Source: Chloroflexota bacterium (lineage in GTDB: Bacteria; Chloroflexota; Limnocylindria; Limnocylindrales; CSP1-4). From it: a stretch of DNA of 11,360 nucleotides. Shown here in pieces: positions 1 through 6,441 of this stretch (its first letter is position 1; every line of letters starts with the position of its first letter). Location of the stretch: assembly GCA_021785115.1 (NCBI GenBank), contig JAJYGO010000172.1, positions 1 through 11,360 of the forward strand. Direction: 5' to 3'. Below the pieces are notes generated by a model. The model was not told where the DNA came from, made no database searches, and saw only the letters and a list, made by a program, of their open reading frames with translations. The position numbers were made by a program, and so were the translations under genes.

Positions 1-559
1 AACCGCCACCTGCGCCGGCACCGGAGCTGCCGGCGGCCGGCGTCGCGGTCGTACCGCTCGTCGACGCGGTCGTGACCTTCGCGACATGCCAGACGCCGCC
101 GTTCGCCCTGATGCCCTCGCCGTTGGTCTGCCCGGGCGCCGTGTCGTTCGCGAAGTAGTACAGGGCGCGGCCGTTGTACGTGACCTGCGAGGCGCCATCG
201 TCCGGGCGCGTGAACGTGGCAAACGTGCCGCTCACCCCGGACGCTCCGGCGGACCCGCCCGTCGGGACGACCAGGGCCGGCCAGAACGAGAGGCACTGCC
301 CGGTGCAGATGCTTCCGTTCGCCGGGTCGGACGAGAGCGTGTAGAGCGTCATCCCGTTCGGCCCCACGAGGAACGTGCCGAGCGAGGTCGTCGAGCGCGT
401 GCCGAGCGTGGCATGGGAGGACATGACGGGCGCGGACGTCGCCCCGCCTCCGTAGGACTGTGCCGCCGCCGGCAGGGCGGCGACGAGCCAGATCACGACG
501 AGCGCAGCACTGGACAGCAGCACGTCGGCGATCGAGCGGCGGGGGACGCGAGCGTGCAT
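1..559 (-). CDS. Secreted COG4315-type repeat protein (Lipoprotein_15-like), 3' end outside window
   Basis: The first 186 residues are visible and the C-terminus lies beyond base 1. Residues 1-33 form a Sec signal peptide: Arg-rich start, hydrophobic stretch about 13-30, then a PAAA-Q cleavage site. There is no lipobox cysteine, so it should be exported but not lipidated. Residues about 60-162 match the secreted repeat family COG4315/PF03640: LGTFLVGPNGMTLYTL, then CTGQC (C85, C89, a likely disulfide) followed by FWPAL, then YNGRALYYFANDT and GGVWHVAKV. Residues 163-186 are Thr/Ala/Gly/Ser linker, so a C-terminal anchor or further domain may follow. The ATG at 559 is chosen because GGAGG lies 8 bases upstream and the signal peptide begins there. 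It diverges from an ECF sigma/anti-sigma pair and is a plausible target of it. The biochemical role of the family is unknown. Confidence 0.88.
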   Translation of the reverse strand, partial: MHARVPRRSIADVLLSSAALVVIWLVAALPAAAQSYGGGATSAPVMSSHATLGTRSTTSLGTFLVGPNGMTLYTLSSDPANGSICTGQCLSFWPALVVPTGGSAGASGVSGTFATFTRPDDGASQVTYNGRALYYFANDTAPGQTNGEGIRANGGVWHVAKVTTASTSGTTATPAAGSSGAGAGGG

Positions 560-620
560 CTGGTGCACCTCCTCGATCTGCAGGGAGACCTCGCGGCGCG
601 AAGCCTCGCCAACACACGGC

Positions 621-650
621 TCCTACGCCGGCTCGCCGCCCGCGGTTTCG
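621..650 (-). promoter_or_regulatory. Candidate ECF-type promoter of the secreted protein gene
   Basis: On the minus strand CGAAACC is followed by 16 bases and then CGTAGGA, about 62 bases upstream of the ATG at 559. The layout matches the plus-strand element at 749-780 (GGAAATCC, 16 bases, CGTATGGA). ECF promoters typically have a GGAAC-like -35 and a CGT-containing -10 at about this spacing. It is a pattern match in very GC-rich DNA with no transcript evidence. Confidence 0.3.
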
Positions 651-748
651 GCACCCGTTCTGGGAAGCCGGAGACGCACGCGCGCTCGATCGACGCGCAG
701 CGAGGCCAGTGCGAAAGGCGGGTATGCTCCCGAGCCACCGACGGACGC

Positions 749-780
749 GGAAATCCGGCCGGGGCCGGCCCGCGTATGGA
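749..780 (+). promoter_or_regulatory. Candidate ECF-type promoter of the sigma/anti-sigma operon
   Basis: GGAAATCC (749-756), 16 bases, then CGTATGGA (773-780). It is built like the divergent element at 621-650. If used, transcription would begin near 787, giving a leader of about 75 bases that contains the 13-bp direct repeat. It fits autoregulation by the ECF factor, which is inference. Confidence 0.3.
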
Positions 781-791
781 AGGGCGCGGGC

Positions 792-822
792 CACGTGAGC
801 TCGACGGGTCACGTGAGCTCGA
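792..822 (+). repeat. 13-bp perfect direct repeat upstream of the sigma gene
   Basis: CACGTGAGCTCGA occurs at 792-804 and again at 810-822, an 18-base period. Each copy contains two overlapping-scale palindromes, CACGTG and GAGCTC. The pair ends 39 bases before the GTG start. It could be a tandem operator or a recent duplication; nothing in the window identifies a binding protein. Confidence 0.75.
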
Positions 823-861
823 GATGGGAGTCGGGGAGGGCGACGAGCAGACGGTGGACAC

Positions 862-1644
862 GTGTCGCAGGCCATCCACGTTCCGGTGGCAGCTCCGATC
901 GGCGTCGGCAGGCTGACGCCTGCTGCCGGTCGCGCGATGGAACCCGCCGGCAACGAGCGGACGCCGCCGCGCGTGGACGAGGTGGCGTCGCGGGTCGACG
1001 ACGAGAGGGTTCAGTTCGATCGCGAACTGGTCGCCCGCATTGCGAACGGCGACGAACGGGCCCTCGGCGTCGCGTACGATCGCCACGCGGCGGTCCTCTA
1101 CGCCGCGTCCGTCCGGATGCTCGCCGATCCGCTTGCGGCCGAGGAGGTCGTCCAGGACACGTTCCTGGCGTTGTGGAGCCACGCCGGGAGCTTCGACGGG
1201 GCGCAGGGCTCCCTGGCCGCGTGGCTCTTCGCGATCGCCCGGAACCGGACGCTCGACCATCTCCGCCGCGCGTCCCGGCGGCCTCGAACGGAACCGACGA
1301 CGGCCCGGGAAGACGAAACCGACGACCTGTTGGAGACGCGGCTCGCGTCGGGCATGCCGGTGGGTGATGGCAGCACCGCGACCGATCCGGCGGAGACCGT
1401 GTCGCGCCGGTGGGCGGCGGCCGTCGTCCGGGCCGTGCTCCAGACGATGCCGCCGCTGGAGCGCGCGCCGCTCGAGCTCGCGTACGACGCCGGTCTCACG
1501 CAGCAGGAGGTCGCGGTGCGCCTCGGGTGGCCCGTCGGGACGGTCAAGACGCGGACCCGACGGGGCCTGCTACGGCTGCGCGAGCTGCTCGAGGGCAGCG
1601 GCGCGCTCGACGACCTGTTGGAGGTGCAGCGTGGAGCACGCTGA
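862..1644 (+). CDS. ECF RNA polymerase sigma factor
   Basis: A group IV (ECF) sigma-70 factor of 260 residues that directs RNA polymerase to a small regulon. Region 2 spans about residues 56-138, including the DRHAAVLY segment, the ADPLAAEEVVQDTFLALW core and the AWLFAIARNRTLDHLRR end. An acidic linker (about 140-185) leads to region 4 (about 190-245), with the helix-turn-helix LTQQEVAVRLGWPVGTVKTR. GTG 862 is the first start available after an in-frame stop, but it lacks a good ribosome-binding site. ATG 937 is an alternative that drops 25 poorly conserved residues and loses no domain. The stop overlaps the anti-sigma start by 14 bases, giving translational coupling. The RskA-like partner points to SigK-like ECF factors, whose activity is released by proteolysis of the membrane anti-sigma factor. 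Confidence 0.93.
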   Translation: MSQAIHVPVAAPIGVGRLTPAAGRAMEPAGNERTPPRVDEVASRVDDERVQFDRELVARIANGDERALGVAYDRHAAVLYAASVRMLADPLAAEEVVQDTFLALWSHAGSFDGAQGSLAAWLFAIARNRTLDHLRRASRRPRTEPTTAREDETDDLLETRLASGMPVGDGSTATDPAETVSRRWAAAVVRAVLQTMPPLERAPLELAYDAGLTQQEVAVRLGWPVGTVKTRTRRGLLRLRELLEGSGALDDLLEVQRGAR

Positions 1645-2587
1645 CGCGCGCGAGCGACTGGTCGGCGCAGCGGCGGATCCGAGCGCGCTTGACCGCCTCG
1701 CCGCCCTCCTCGGATCGCCGGCCACCACGGCGGACACGGCGGACGGGCGCGCGGTGACCGCCGGCGCGGATGCATCTGCCGGTGTGCCCGATCCATCTGC
1801 CCCCGCGGCCGACGCACCTGAGGCGGCCGATGCGCGAGCCGACTCCGACCTGCGTGCGCACCTCGAGACGTGCGCGGCGTGCCGCGCGGACCTGGAGGGA
1901 TGGCGGGCGACCGCAGCCGCCATCCGCGGCGCGCTGGCGTCGCCAGACCCGCGTCCAGACGCCGTGCCCGCCGATCCGGCCGCGCTGCGCGCTGTGACCC
2001 TCGCGCGGGTCCGCGAGTCCGGCGTCCGCACCGACCTCCCGGCCCGGCCCCTCGTGACCGGGATCCGGTCCGGCTGGGCGAGTCGCCTGCGACGGGGGGC
2101 GTTCTCCAACCCCCTTCGACTCGCCGGCGTGGCTGCGGCCGTGGTCGCGCTCGTGCTCGGCACGGCCGTCATCCGCGATCTGTCCGCGGAGCGGGACCGG
2201 GCACAGCAGACCGCCCGCGCGGCGGCGTCGCTGGCCGCGACCGTGGACCAGGTGCTGCAGGAACCGGGTGCGCGGGTCGTGACGTTGCATGGGCCTGCGA
2301 GCTCATCCGCGAGCGGCGTGCTGCTGTGGGGCCCATCCTCGGGCCAGGTCGTGGTGATGACCCAGGCGCTGGCGCCGCCGCCGGCCGGATCCTCGTACGA
2401 CTGTTGGTTCGAGCAGGCCGGACGGCGCGTCGTGGTCGGTCGGATGACGTTCTCGGGCGACCTCGCCTATTGGGCGGGCCCGCTCGACGTGTGGACCTCC
2501 GGAGATCCTTCGGGCCTGCCGTTCGGCGTCAGCCTCGCGACCGCCGGAGGATCGCCCGGCGCTCCGATGCTGGTCGGCCGGTTGTGA
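1631..2587 (+). CDS. Membrane anti-sigma factor with zinc-finger motif and RskA-like C-terminal domain
   Basis: A 318-residue partner of the upstream ECF sigma factor. The GTG at 1631 has GGAGG at 1620-1624, a 6-base spacing, inside the end of the sigma gene. The N-terminal cytoplasmic part carries the ZAS signature H-x3-C-x2-C (H77, C81, C84). One transmembrane helix covers about residues 164-181, followed by a short charged coiled-coil-like segment (183-210). The outer domain (about 215-318) resembles PF10099 (RskA): GVLLWGPSSGQVVVM, the YDCWFEQ region and a GxPFGVSLA end. In this family the cytoplasmic domain holds sigma at the membrane until regulated proteolysis. The Ala/Asp/Pro-rich insertion at residues 29-72 pushes the zinc motif unusually far from the N-terminus. 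An open frame continues upstream of 1631, but it only shadows the sigma gene. Confidence 0.92.
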   Translation: MEHADARERLVGAAADPSALDRLAALLGSPATTADTADGRAVTAGADASAGVPDPSAPAADAPEAADARADSDLRAHLETCAACRADLEGWRATAAAIRGALASPDPRPDAVPADPAALRAVTLARVRESGVRTDLPARPLVTGIRSGWASRLRRGAFSNPLRLAGVAAAVVALVLGTAVIRDLSAERDRAQQTARAAASLAATVDQVLQEPGARVVTLHGPASSSASGVLLWGPSSGQVVVMTQALAPPPAGSSYDCWFEQAGRRVVVGRMTFSGDLAYWAGPLDVWTSGDPSGLPFGVSLATAGGSPGAPMLVGRL

Positions 2588-2596
2588 CGGGCGTCG

Positions 2597-2615
2597 CCCG
2601 CGGGTTCACCGCGGG
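2597..2615. terminator. Hairpin at the convergent gene junction
   Basis: CCCGCGG (2597-2603), a 5-base loop, then CCGCGGG (2609-2615): a perfect 7-bp all-G/C stem. A second 5-bp stem, CGGGC/GCCCG, sits at 2588-2600 directly after the anti-sigma stop. The structure overlaps the stop codon of the minus-strand regulator. No T-tract follows on either strand, so it would be a non-canonical bidirectional terminator. Confidence 0.4.
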
Positions 2616-3361
2616 TCGAGCGCGGAGCCGGGCGGCGGGGGCTCGTGGCTGACGTGACGCCGCGCGCCGTCCGCCGGATCGGATGCCACGCGCAGCTCGA
2701 CGCAGCACGCGTCCGGTGACGGCGCGAACACGGGCTCTGCCCGGGCGTCCGGGAAACCCGCGGTCAGCCCCTGCAGCAGCGCCAGATTCATCGAGCAGGT
2801 CAGCTCGCGGTGCGTCGCAAGGAGGGCGTCGAACGGGCAGTTCCTGAGCCTGATCGTCGCCGCGTCCGAGCCCGTTTCGGGCTCGTAGCCGGATCGTTCG
2901 AGGCAGGCGACCAGGGCGCCGGCGCCGCCGGCCGGGTTCCCGGCGGCGGCAGCGATCCTGGCCCCGCGGGCTCGGGCGACCTCGAGCACGCCCGTGCGTC
3001 GGGTGCCCTCCGCACCCTGCTCGATCGCCGTCGCGAGGACGTCCGCCGCCAGCCCGTAGCGGCGCTCCGGCAGCGACACGGCGACCTCGCCGGGGACGCG
3101 CGCGTACAGCTTCGCGGGTCGTCCTGCACCCGGCCCGGACCGGCCGGTGAGCCGTCGGTACTCGACCCGAAGGAGCCCCGCGTCGACGAGACGGTCCAGG
3201 TGGAACGCGGCCAGCTTCCGGCCGATCCCGGTGCCGGCAGCCGCCTCGTCCCGACCGACGGGCGCATGGCGCGACGACACGAACTCGTACAGGCGCCGCC
3301 GGGTGGGCTCTGCGAGCGTCCCAACGGCAGACAGCCGGTCCGCCGGTACAGGTGCGTCCAT
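2606..3361 (-). CDS. ArsR/SufR-like (COG2345) transcriptional regulator, probable Fe-S cluster sensor
   Basis: A 251-residue DNA-binding regulator. Residues about 9-65 form a winged helix-turn-helix (AEPTRRRLYEFV, then GRKLAAFHLDRLVDAGLL) with a wing ending GRPAKLYAR (80-88), the classic COG2345 layout. The C-terminal domain has cysteines C175 (NCPF), C189 and C219/C220 (ACCVEL). SufR, in the same broad family, binds a 4Fe-4S cluster through three C-terminal cysteines with similar spacing, so a cluster sensing oxygen, NO or Fe-S status is likely. It diverges from the folE operon across 116 bases and is the obvious regulator of it. A -10-like TAGAGT ends 6 bases before the ATG, suggesting a leaderless mRNA, and no properly spaced ribosome-binding site is seen. 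Family is fairly certain; cluster and signal are inferred. Confidence 0.9.
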   Translation of the reverse strand: MDAPVPADRLSAVGTLAEPTRRRLYEFVSSRHAPVGRDEAAAGTGIGRKLAAFHLDRLVDAGLLRVEYRRLTGRSGPGAGRPAKLYARVPGEVAVSLPERRYGLAADVLATAIEQGAEGTRRTGVLEVARARGARIAAAAGNPAGGAGALVACLERSGYEPETGSDAATIRLRNCPFDALLATHRELTCSMNLALLQGLTAGFPDARAEPVFAPSPDACCVELRVASDPADGARRHVSHEPPPPGSALDPR

Positions 3362-3395
3362 CCCCTGACTCTACTACCAAAATGCGCTGGCACAA
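3362..3395 (-). promoter_or_regulatory. Candidate leaderless promoter of the SufR-like regulator
   Basis: On the minus strand TTGTGC (3390-3395), 16 bases, then TAGAGT (3368-3373). Transcription would start at or next to the A of the ATG at 3361. AGGGG touches the ATG directly and cannot serve as a normally spaced ribosome-binding site, which supports leaderless initiation. Confidence 0.35.
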
Positions 3396-3428
3396 GTGTT
3401 GACACACCCCGAGATCCGATGCTATAGC
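3396..3428 (+). promoter_or_regulatory. Sigma-70-type promoter of folE with embedded inverted repeat
   Basis: TTGACA (3399-3404) is a perfect -35, followed after 18 bases by TATAGC (3423-3428), giving a leader of about 43 bases. The inverted repeat GTGT-TG-ACAC (3396-3405) covers the -35 and adjoins the -35 of the divergent regulator promoter, so one bound dimer could block both. GCTATAGC at 3421-3428 is an 8-bp palindrome over the -10. The operator role is inference. Confidence 0.55.
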
Positions 3429-3477
3429 TAGTGCGTACTGGCGTTAGAGACACGTCAGCCGCGGTGGAGGATCACTC

Positions 3478-4221
3478 ATGGCAGCACCCGACCTCGAACT
3501 CCCTCGGCTGGCGGTCGCGGCGCCGGGCCTGCTTGCACAGGAGGCGCGCCCGCCTGCGCAGCAGCCAGGCCTGCGCGCGCAGGGGCGGACGGCGGAGCCC
3601 TTGGCAGGCGCCGCCACGCGGCCTCCGTTGAGCGACCGCGAGCGGCGGCGATTCGAGCAGTACCTCGGGGAGGTGCTCGGCCGCCTGGGGCTGGACTTCG
3701 CGACGCCGGCGACCACCGATACGCCGCGCCGATTCCTGCAGGCGCTCGTCGACGCCACCGACGGGTACGAGGGCGACCCGAAGCTGGTCACGACGTTCCC
3801 GACCGAGTGCCACGGCGGTTCGGCGTGCGAGCTCGACCAGGTGGTCGAAGGGCCGATCCCGTTCTCCGCCCTCTGCGAGCACCACGCGCTGCCGTTCATC
3901 GGCGAGTCCTACGTCGGGTACGTGGCGCACGAGGAGATCCTCGGGATCAGCAAGTTGACGCGTCTCGTCCGCGTGGTCACGCACCGCTTCGGCGTCCAGG
4001 AGCGCATGACGGAGCAGATCGCCGACGAGCTCACGCGGATCGTGTCACCGCACGGCGTGGCCGTCCGGCTCGTGGCGCACCACGCGTGCACGCAGATCCG
4101 CGGCGTTCGGGAGATGTCGGCACGGACGCGGACGACGGCATACCGGGGCGTGTACGTCCGCGATGCCGCATTGCGGCGGGAGTTCCTCGAGCTGTCCGGT
4201 GTCGGAAGGGGTGCGTCATGA
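3478..4221 (+). CDS. folE: GTP cyclohydrolase I
   Basis: Converts GTP to 7,8-dihydroneopterin triphosphate, the first step to folate and other pterins. Aligned to the E. coli enzyme with a constant offset of 23 residues, all key positions are kept: zinc ligands C133, H136 and C204, catalytic H135 and H202, and active-site K159, Q174, E175 and R208. Motifs are CEHHALPFIG, GISKLTRLV and HHACTQIRGVRE. ATG 3478 has GGAGG at 3466-3470, 7 bases away. The first 50 or so residues are a Pro/Ala/Gln-rich extension before the LSDRERRRFEQYLGEVLGRLGL core, making the protein (247 aa) longer than the usual 185-225. It is the first gene of a coupled operon, its stop overlapping the next ATG as ATGA. A second folE elsewhere in the genome could not be excluded. 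Confidence 0.96.
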   Translation: MAAPDLELPRLAVAAPGLLAQEARPPAQQPGLRAQGRTAEPLAGAATRPPLSDRERRRFEQYLGEVLGRLGLDFATPATTDTPRRFLQALVDATDGYEGDPKLVTTFPTECHGGSACELDQVVEGPIPFSALCEHHALPFIGESYVGYVAHEEILGISKLTRLVRVVTHRFGVQERMTEQIADELTRIVSPHGVAVRLVAHHACTQIRGVREMSARTRTTAYRGVYVRDAALRREFLELSGVGRGAS

Positions 4222-5180
4222 CGGTCGCGTCGACGGAAGCCACCGATGGCGCACGCGTCGGTTCGATCGATCTCGCGCCGACTGTCGAGGCCGGCGCCCC
4301 GCTTGCACCGCTGTCGGTTCGTCCGGTCCCGCTCGAGCTCGCATGGGACGCCGTCGATCCCGCCGCGTCCTCGCGCGGCGGCCTTCCGGACTCGCTGCGC
4401 GCCCGGTACGGCGGGGATCTGTTCGTGGCGCTGCACCCGGCTCGACCGATCGTGATCGCCAACTTCGTCTCGACCATCGACGGCGTCGTCGCCTTCGATC
4501 GCGAGGGTAGGACGGGCGGCGGCGAGGTCAGCGGCTACTCGGAGCCCGACCGGTTCGTCATGGCGCTGCTTCGCGCGCTCGCCGACGTCGTGATCGTGGG
4601 CGCCGGAACCGTGCGAGCCGGTGGCGGCGAGCCGTGGACGCCGGCGGGCATCCATCCGGAAACGGCGGTCGAGACCGCGGCGTGGCGAGCCGCGCTGGGC
4701 CTCGCGCCCCACCCGACGACCGTCGTGTTGACGCGTGGCGGGGAGCTCGACGTGTCGGTCCCGGGACTCTCGGCGCCCGATATGCCGGTCATGGTGCTCA
4801 CGACGCCTGCGGGCTCCCGGCGCATCGCGCCCCAGGCTCGTGCCGGCCTCGTGGTCGCGGAGACGGGCTCGGACGTGGTCGATCCATCCGCCGTGCTCGA
4901 CCTCGTGTCGGCGATCGGCGGTCGCGTCGCGCTCTGCGAGGGCGGGCCGCACGTCCTCGGGGAGTTCGTCCGTGCCAGGCTCGTCGACGAGCTGTTCCTG
5001 ACGCTCTCTCCCCGGCTCGCCGGCCGCGACCCGCGCTCGCCGCGCCTGGGTCTCGTCGAGGGGTCCGCATTCGGCCCGTACGACGCGCCATGGCTCGGGC
5101 TGCGGTCTGCACGTCGCGCCGGAGACCACCTGTTCCTGCGCTACGCGAGACGGACCGTGATGGAGGAGGGGGCCGCGTGA
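4218..5180 (+). CDS. RibD C-terminal / dihydrofolate reductase-like NADPH reductase
   Basis: A 320-residue protein with a RibD_C (PF01872) fold, the dihydrofolate-reductase-like domain that reduces pyrimidine or pterin substrates with NADPH. About 75 N-terminal residues of weak similarity precede the domain. Visible motifs are IVIANFVSTIDG (78-89, substrate strand and S-x-x-D-G), VIVGAGTVRAGG (125-136, cofactor), ALCEGGPHVLGEF (238-250) and VDELFLTLSPRLAG. There is no deaminase domain, so it is not a full RibD. The ATG overlaps the folE stop by 4 bases, with GGAAGGGG 6 bases upstream. Related stand-alone reductases include M. tuberculosis Rv2671, reported to stand in for dihydrofolate reductase. 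Coupling to folE suggests it reduces a pterin made from the FolE product. A riboflavin-type pyrimidine reductase remains possible. Confidence 0.88.
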   Translation: MTVASTEATDGARVGSIDLAPTVEAGAPLAPLSVRPVPLELAWDAVDPAASSRGGLPDSLRARYGGDLFVALHPARPIVIANFVSTIDGVVAFDREGRTGGGEVSGYSEPDRFVMALLRALADVVIVGAGTVRAGGGEPWTPAGIHPETAVETAAWRAALGLAPHPTTVVLTRGGELDVSVPGLSAPDMPVMVLTTPAGSRRIAPQARAGLVVAETGSDVVDPSAVLDLVSAIGGRVALCEGGPHVLGEFVRARLVDELFLTLSPRLAGRDPRSPRLGLVEGSAFGPYDAPWLGLRSARRAGDHLFLRYARRTVMEEGAA

Positions 5181-6414
5181 TGGACCGGCTGGGGACCGTG
5201 GCGATCGTGGGCGGCGGACTGGCCGGTGCGACGGCGGCGCGGGCGCTGCGCGACGAGGGTTTCGACGGCGGGCTCGTGTCGTCGGGGACGAGAGCGAGTT
5301 CCCGTACGACCGGCCTCCACTCTCCAAGGGCTATCTCCGCGGCGAGATGACACGCGCCGCGCTCGGCGTGAACGAGCCGGCCTGGTACGAGCGGCAGTCG
5401 ATCGACTGGCGGTGCGGCCTGGCCGTCGTCGAGCTCGATGCGGCTGCCCGCGTGCTGCGCCTGTCGGACGGTTCCCGTGTGCGCTTCGACGCTCTGCTGC
5501 TCGCCACCGGTGCTGCGCCGCGAATCCCGGACGTGCCGGGGGCGCACCTGCGCGGCGTACATGCCCTCCGGACGGCCCGCGACGCGGACGAGATCCGGGA
5601 AGCCGCAGCGGCCGCCTCGCGCATTGCCGTTGTCGGGGGCGGCTGGATCGGCGCAGAGGTCGCGGCGTCGCTGCGTCAGCTCGGCTGTGACGTCGCGCTG
5701 GTCGTGCCCGGGCAGGCGCCGCTGGAGCGCGTCCTCGGGTCACACGTCGCCTCCGTGTACCGCGAGCTCCACGAGTCGCACGGCGTCGACGTCATGGCCG
5801 CGGAGCGGGCTGCCTCGTTCGAGGGCGGCGGGCGCGTTGCGGCCGTGCGCATGGCTTCGGGCCGTCGGATCCCTGCCGACCTCGTCGTCGTCGGCACCGG
5901 CGTCGAGCCTCGAACCGACCTCGCGACGGCGGCAGGCCTGCCCGTCGATGGCGGGATCGTCGCGAGCGAGTACCTCGAGACCGGCGCGCCCGGCGTGTTC
6001 GCGGCCGGCGACGTCGCAGCCGCGTGGCACCCACGCCTCCGGGTGCGGCTGCGTCTCGAGCACTGGGACAACGCCATCCGGCAGGGCCGGACCGCGGCGC
6101 TGAACATGCTCGGCCGCCGCACCGCCCACGATGCCGTCCCGTACTTCTATTCGGACCAGTACGACCTCGGGATGGAGTACTTCGGCCACGCCTCGGGGTC
6201 GGAGCGAGCCGTGCTGCGGGGCGTTCCTCGCGATGGCGCATTCATGGCGTTCTGGCTGCGCGACGGCGCGATCGCCGCCGCAATGCACGCGAACGAGTGG
6301 GACGCGGCCGACGACCTGCGCCGGCTCGTCGAGCAGTCGAGCCGGGTGGATCCCGCGCTCCTGGCGGACGAGAAAGTGCCGCTCGGGGTGCTCGGCACCG
6401 AGCAGGCCGCCTGA
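5180..6414 (+). pseudogene. FAD-dependent NAD(P)H reductase (putidaredoxin-reductase type) with apparent one-base frameshift
   Basis: Class of ferredoxin/rubredoxin/putidaredoxin reductases that pass electrons from NAD(P)H through FAD to a small redox protein. ATG 5180 overlaps the previous stop by one base (TGATG), with GGAGGAGGGG just upstream. The first 33 codons encode the FAD-binding VAIVGGGLAGATAA segment. At about 5278 the frame breaks: the expected L-V-V-V-G-D-E continues only in the next frame (GDESEFPYDRPPLSKGYLRG), consistent with one lost base in GTGGTCGTC-like sequence. Downstream the protein is intact to 6414: LLLATGAAPRIPDV, the NAD-binding VVGGGWIGAEVA, TGVEPRTDLA, GVFAAGDVA and a Reductase_C domain starting YFYSDQYDLGMEYFGHA. 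The repaired length is 411 residues, normal for the family. This is either a sequencing/assembly error or a recent inactivation. An internal ATG at 5347 would lack the FAD motif. Confidence 0.9.
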
Positions 6415-6441
6415 CGGGGAAGGGGACTCGGCCGCGCGCGA

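Larger units (their letters stand above)
560..861. other. Divergent intergenic region between the secreted protein and the ECF sigma gene
   Basis: A 302-base gap in which I see no gene. It holds the ribosome-binding site of the minus-strand gene (GGAGG at 568-572), two outward-facing promoter-like elements (621-650 minus, 749-780 plus), a G+C-rich self-complementary stretch around 757-770, and a 13-bp direct repeat at 792-822. GGGGAGGG at 833-840 lies 21 bases before the GTG start of the sigma gene, too far for a normal ribosome-binding site. Confidence 0.7.

Noticed and set aside
86..916. Plus-strand frame across the left end
   Set aside because: Antisense to the signal-peptide-bearing secreted protein gene and then through intergenic DNA; no motif.
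1040..1630. Upstream extension of the anti-sigma reading frame
   Set aside because: It overlaps the well-supported sigma gene, is Arg/Ser-rich shadow sequence, and the GTG at 1631 has an excellent ribosome-binding site.
3909..5327. Long minus-strand open frame of 472 codons
   Set aside because: Antisense to folE and the RibD_C gene; composition is shadow-like with no recognisable domain.
5347..6414. Stand-alone flavoprotein starting at ATG 5347
   Set aside because: It would lack the first Rossmann FAD motif that is present just upstream in the neighbouring frame.
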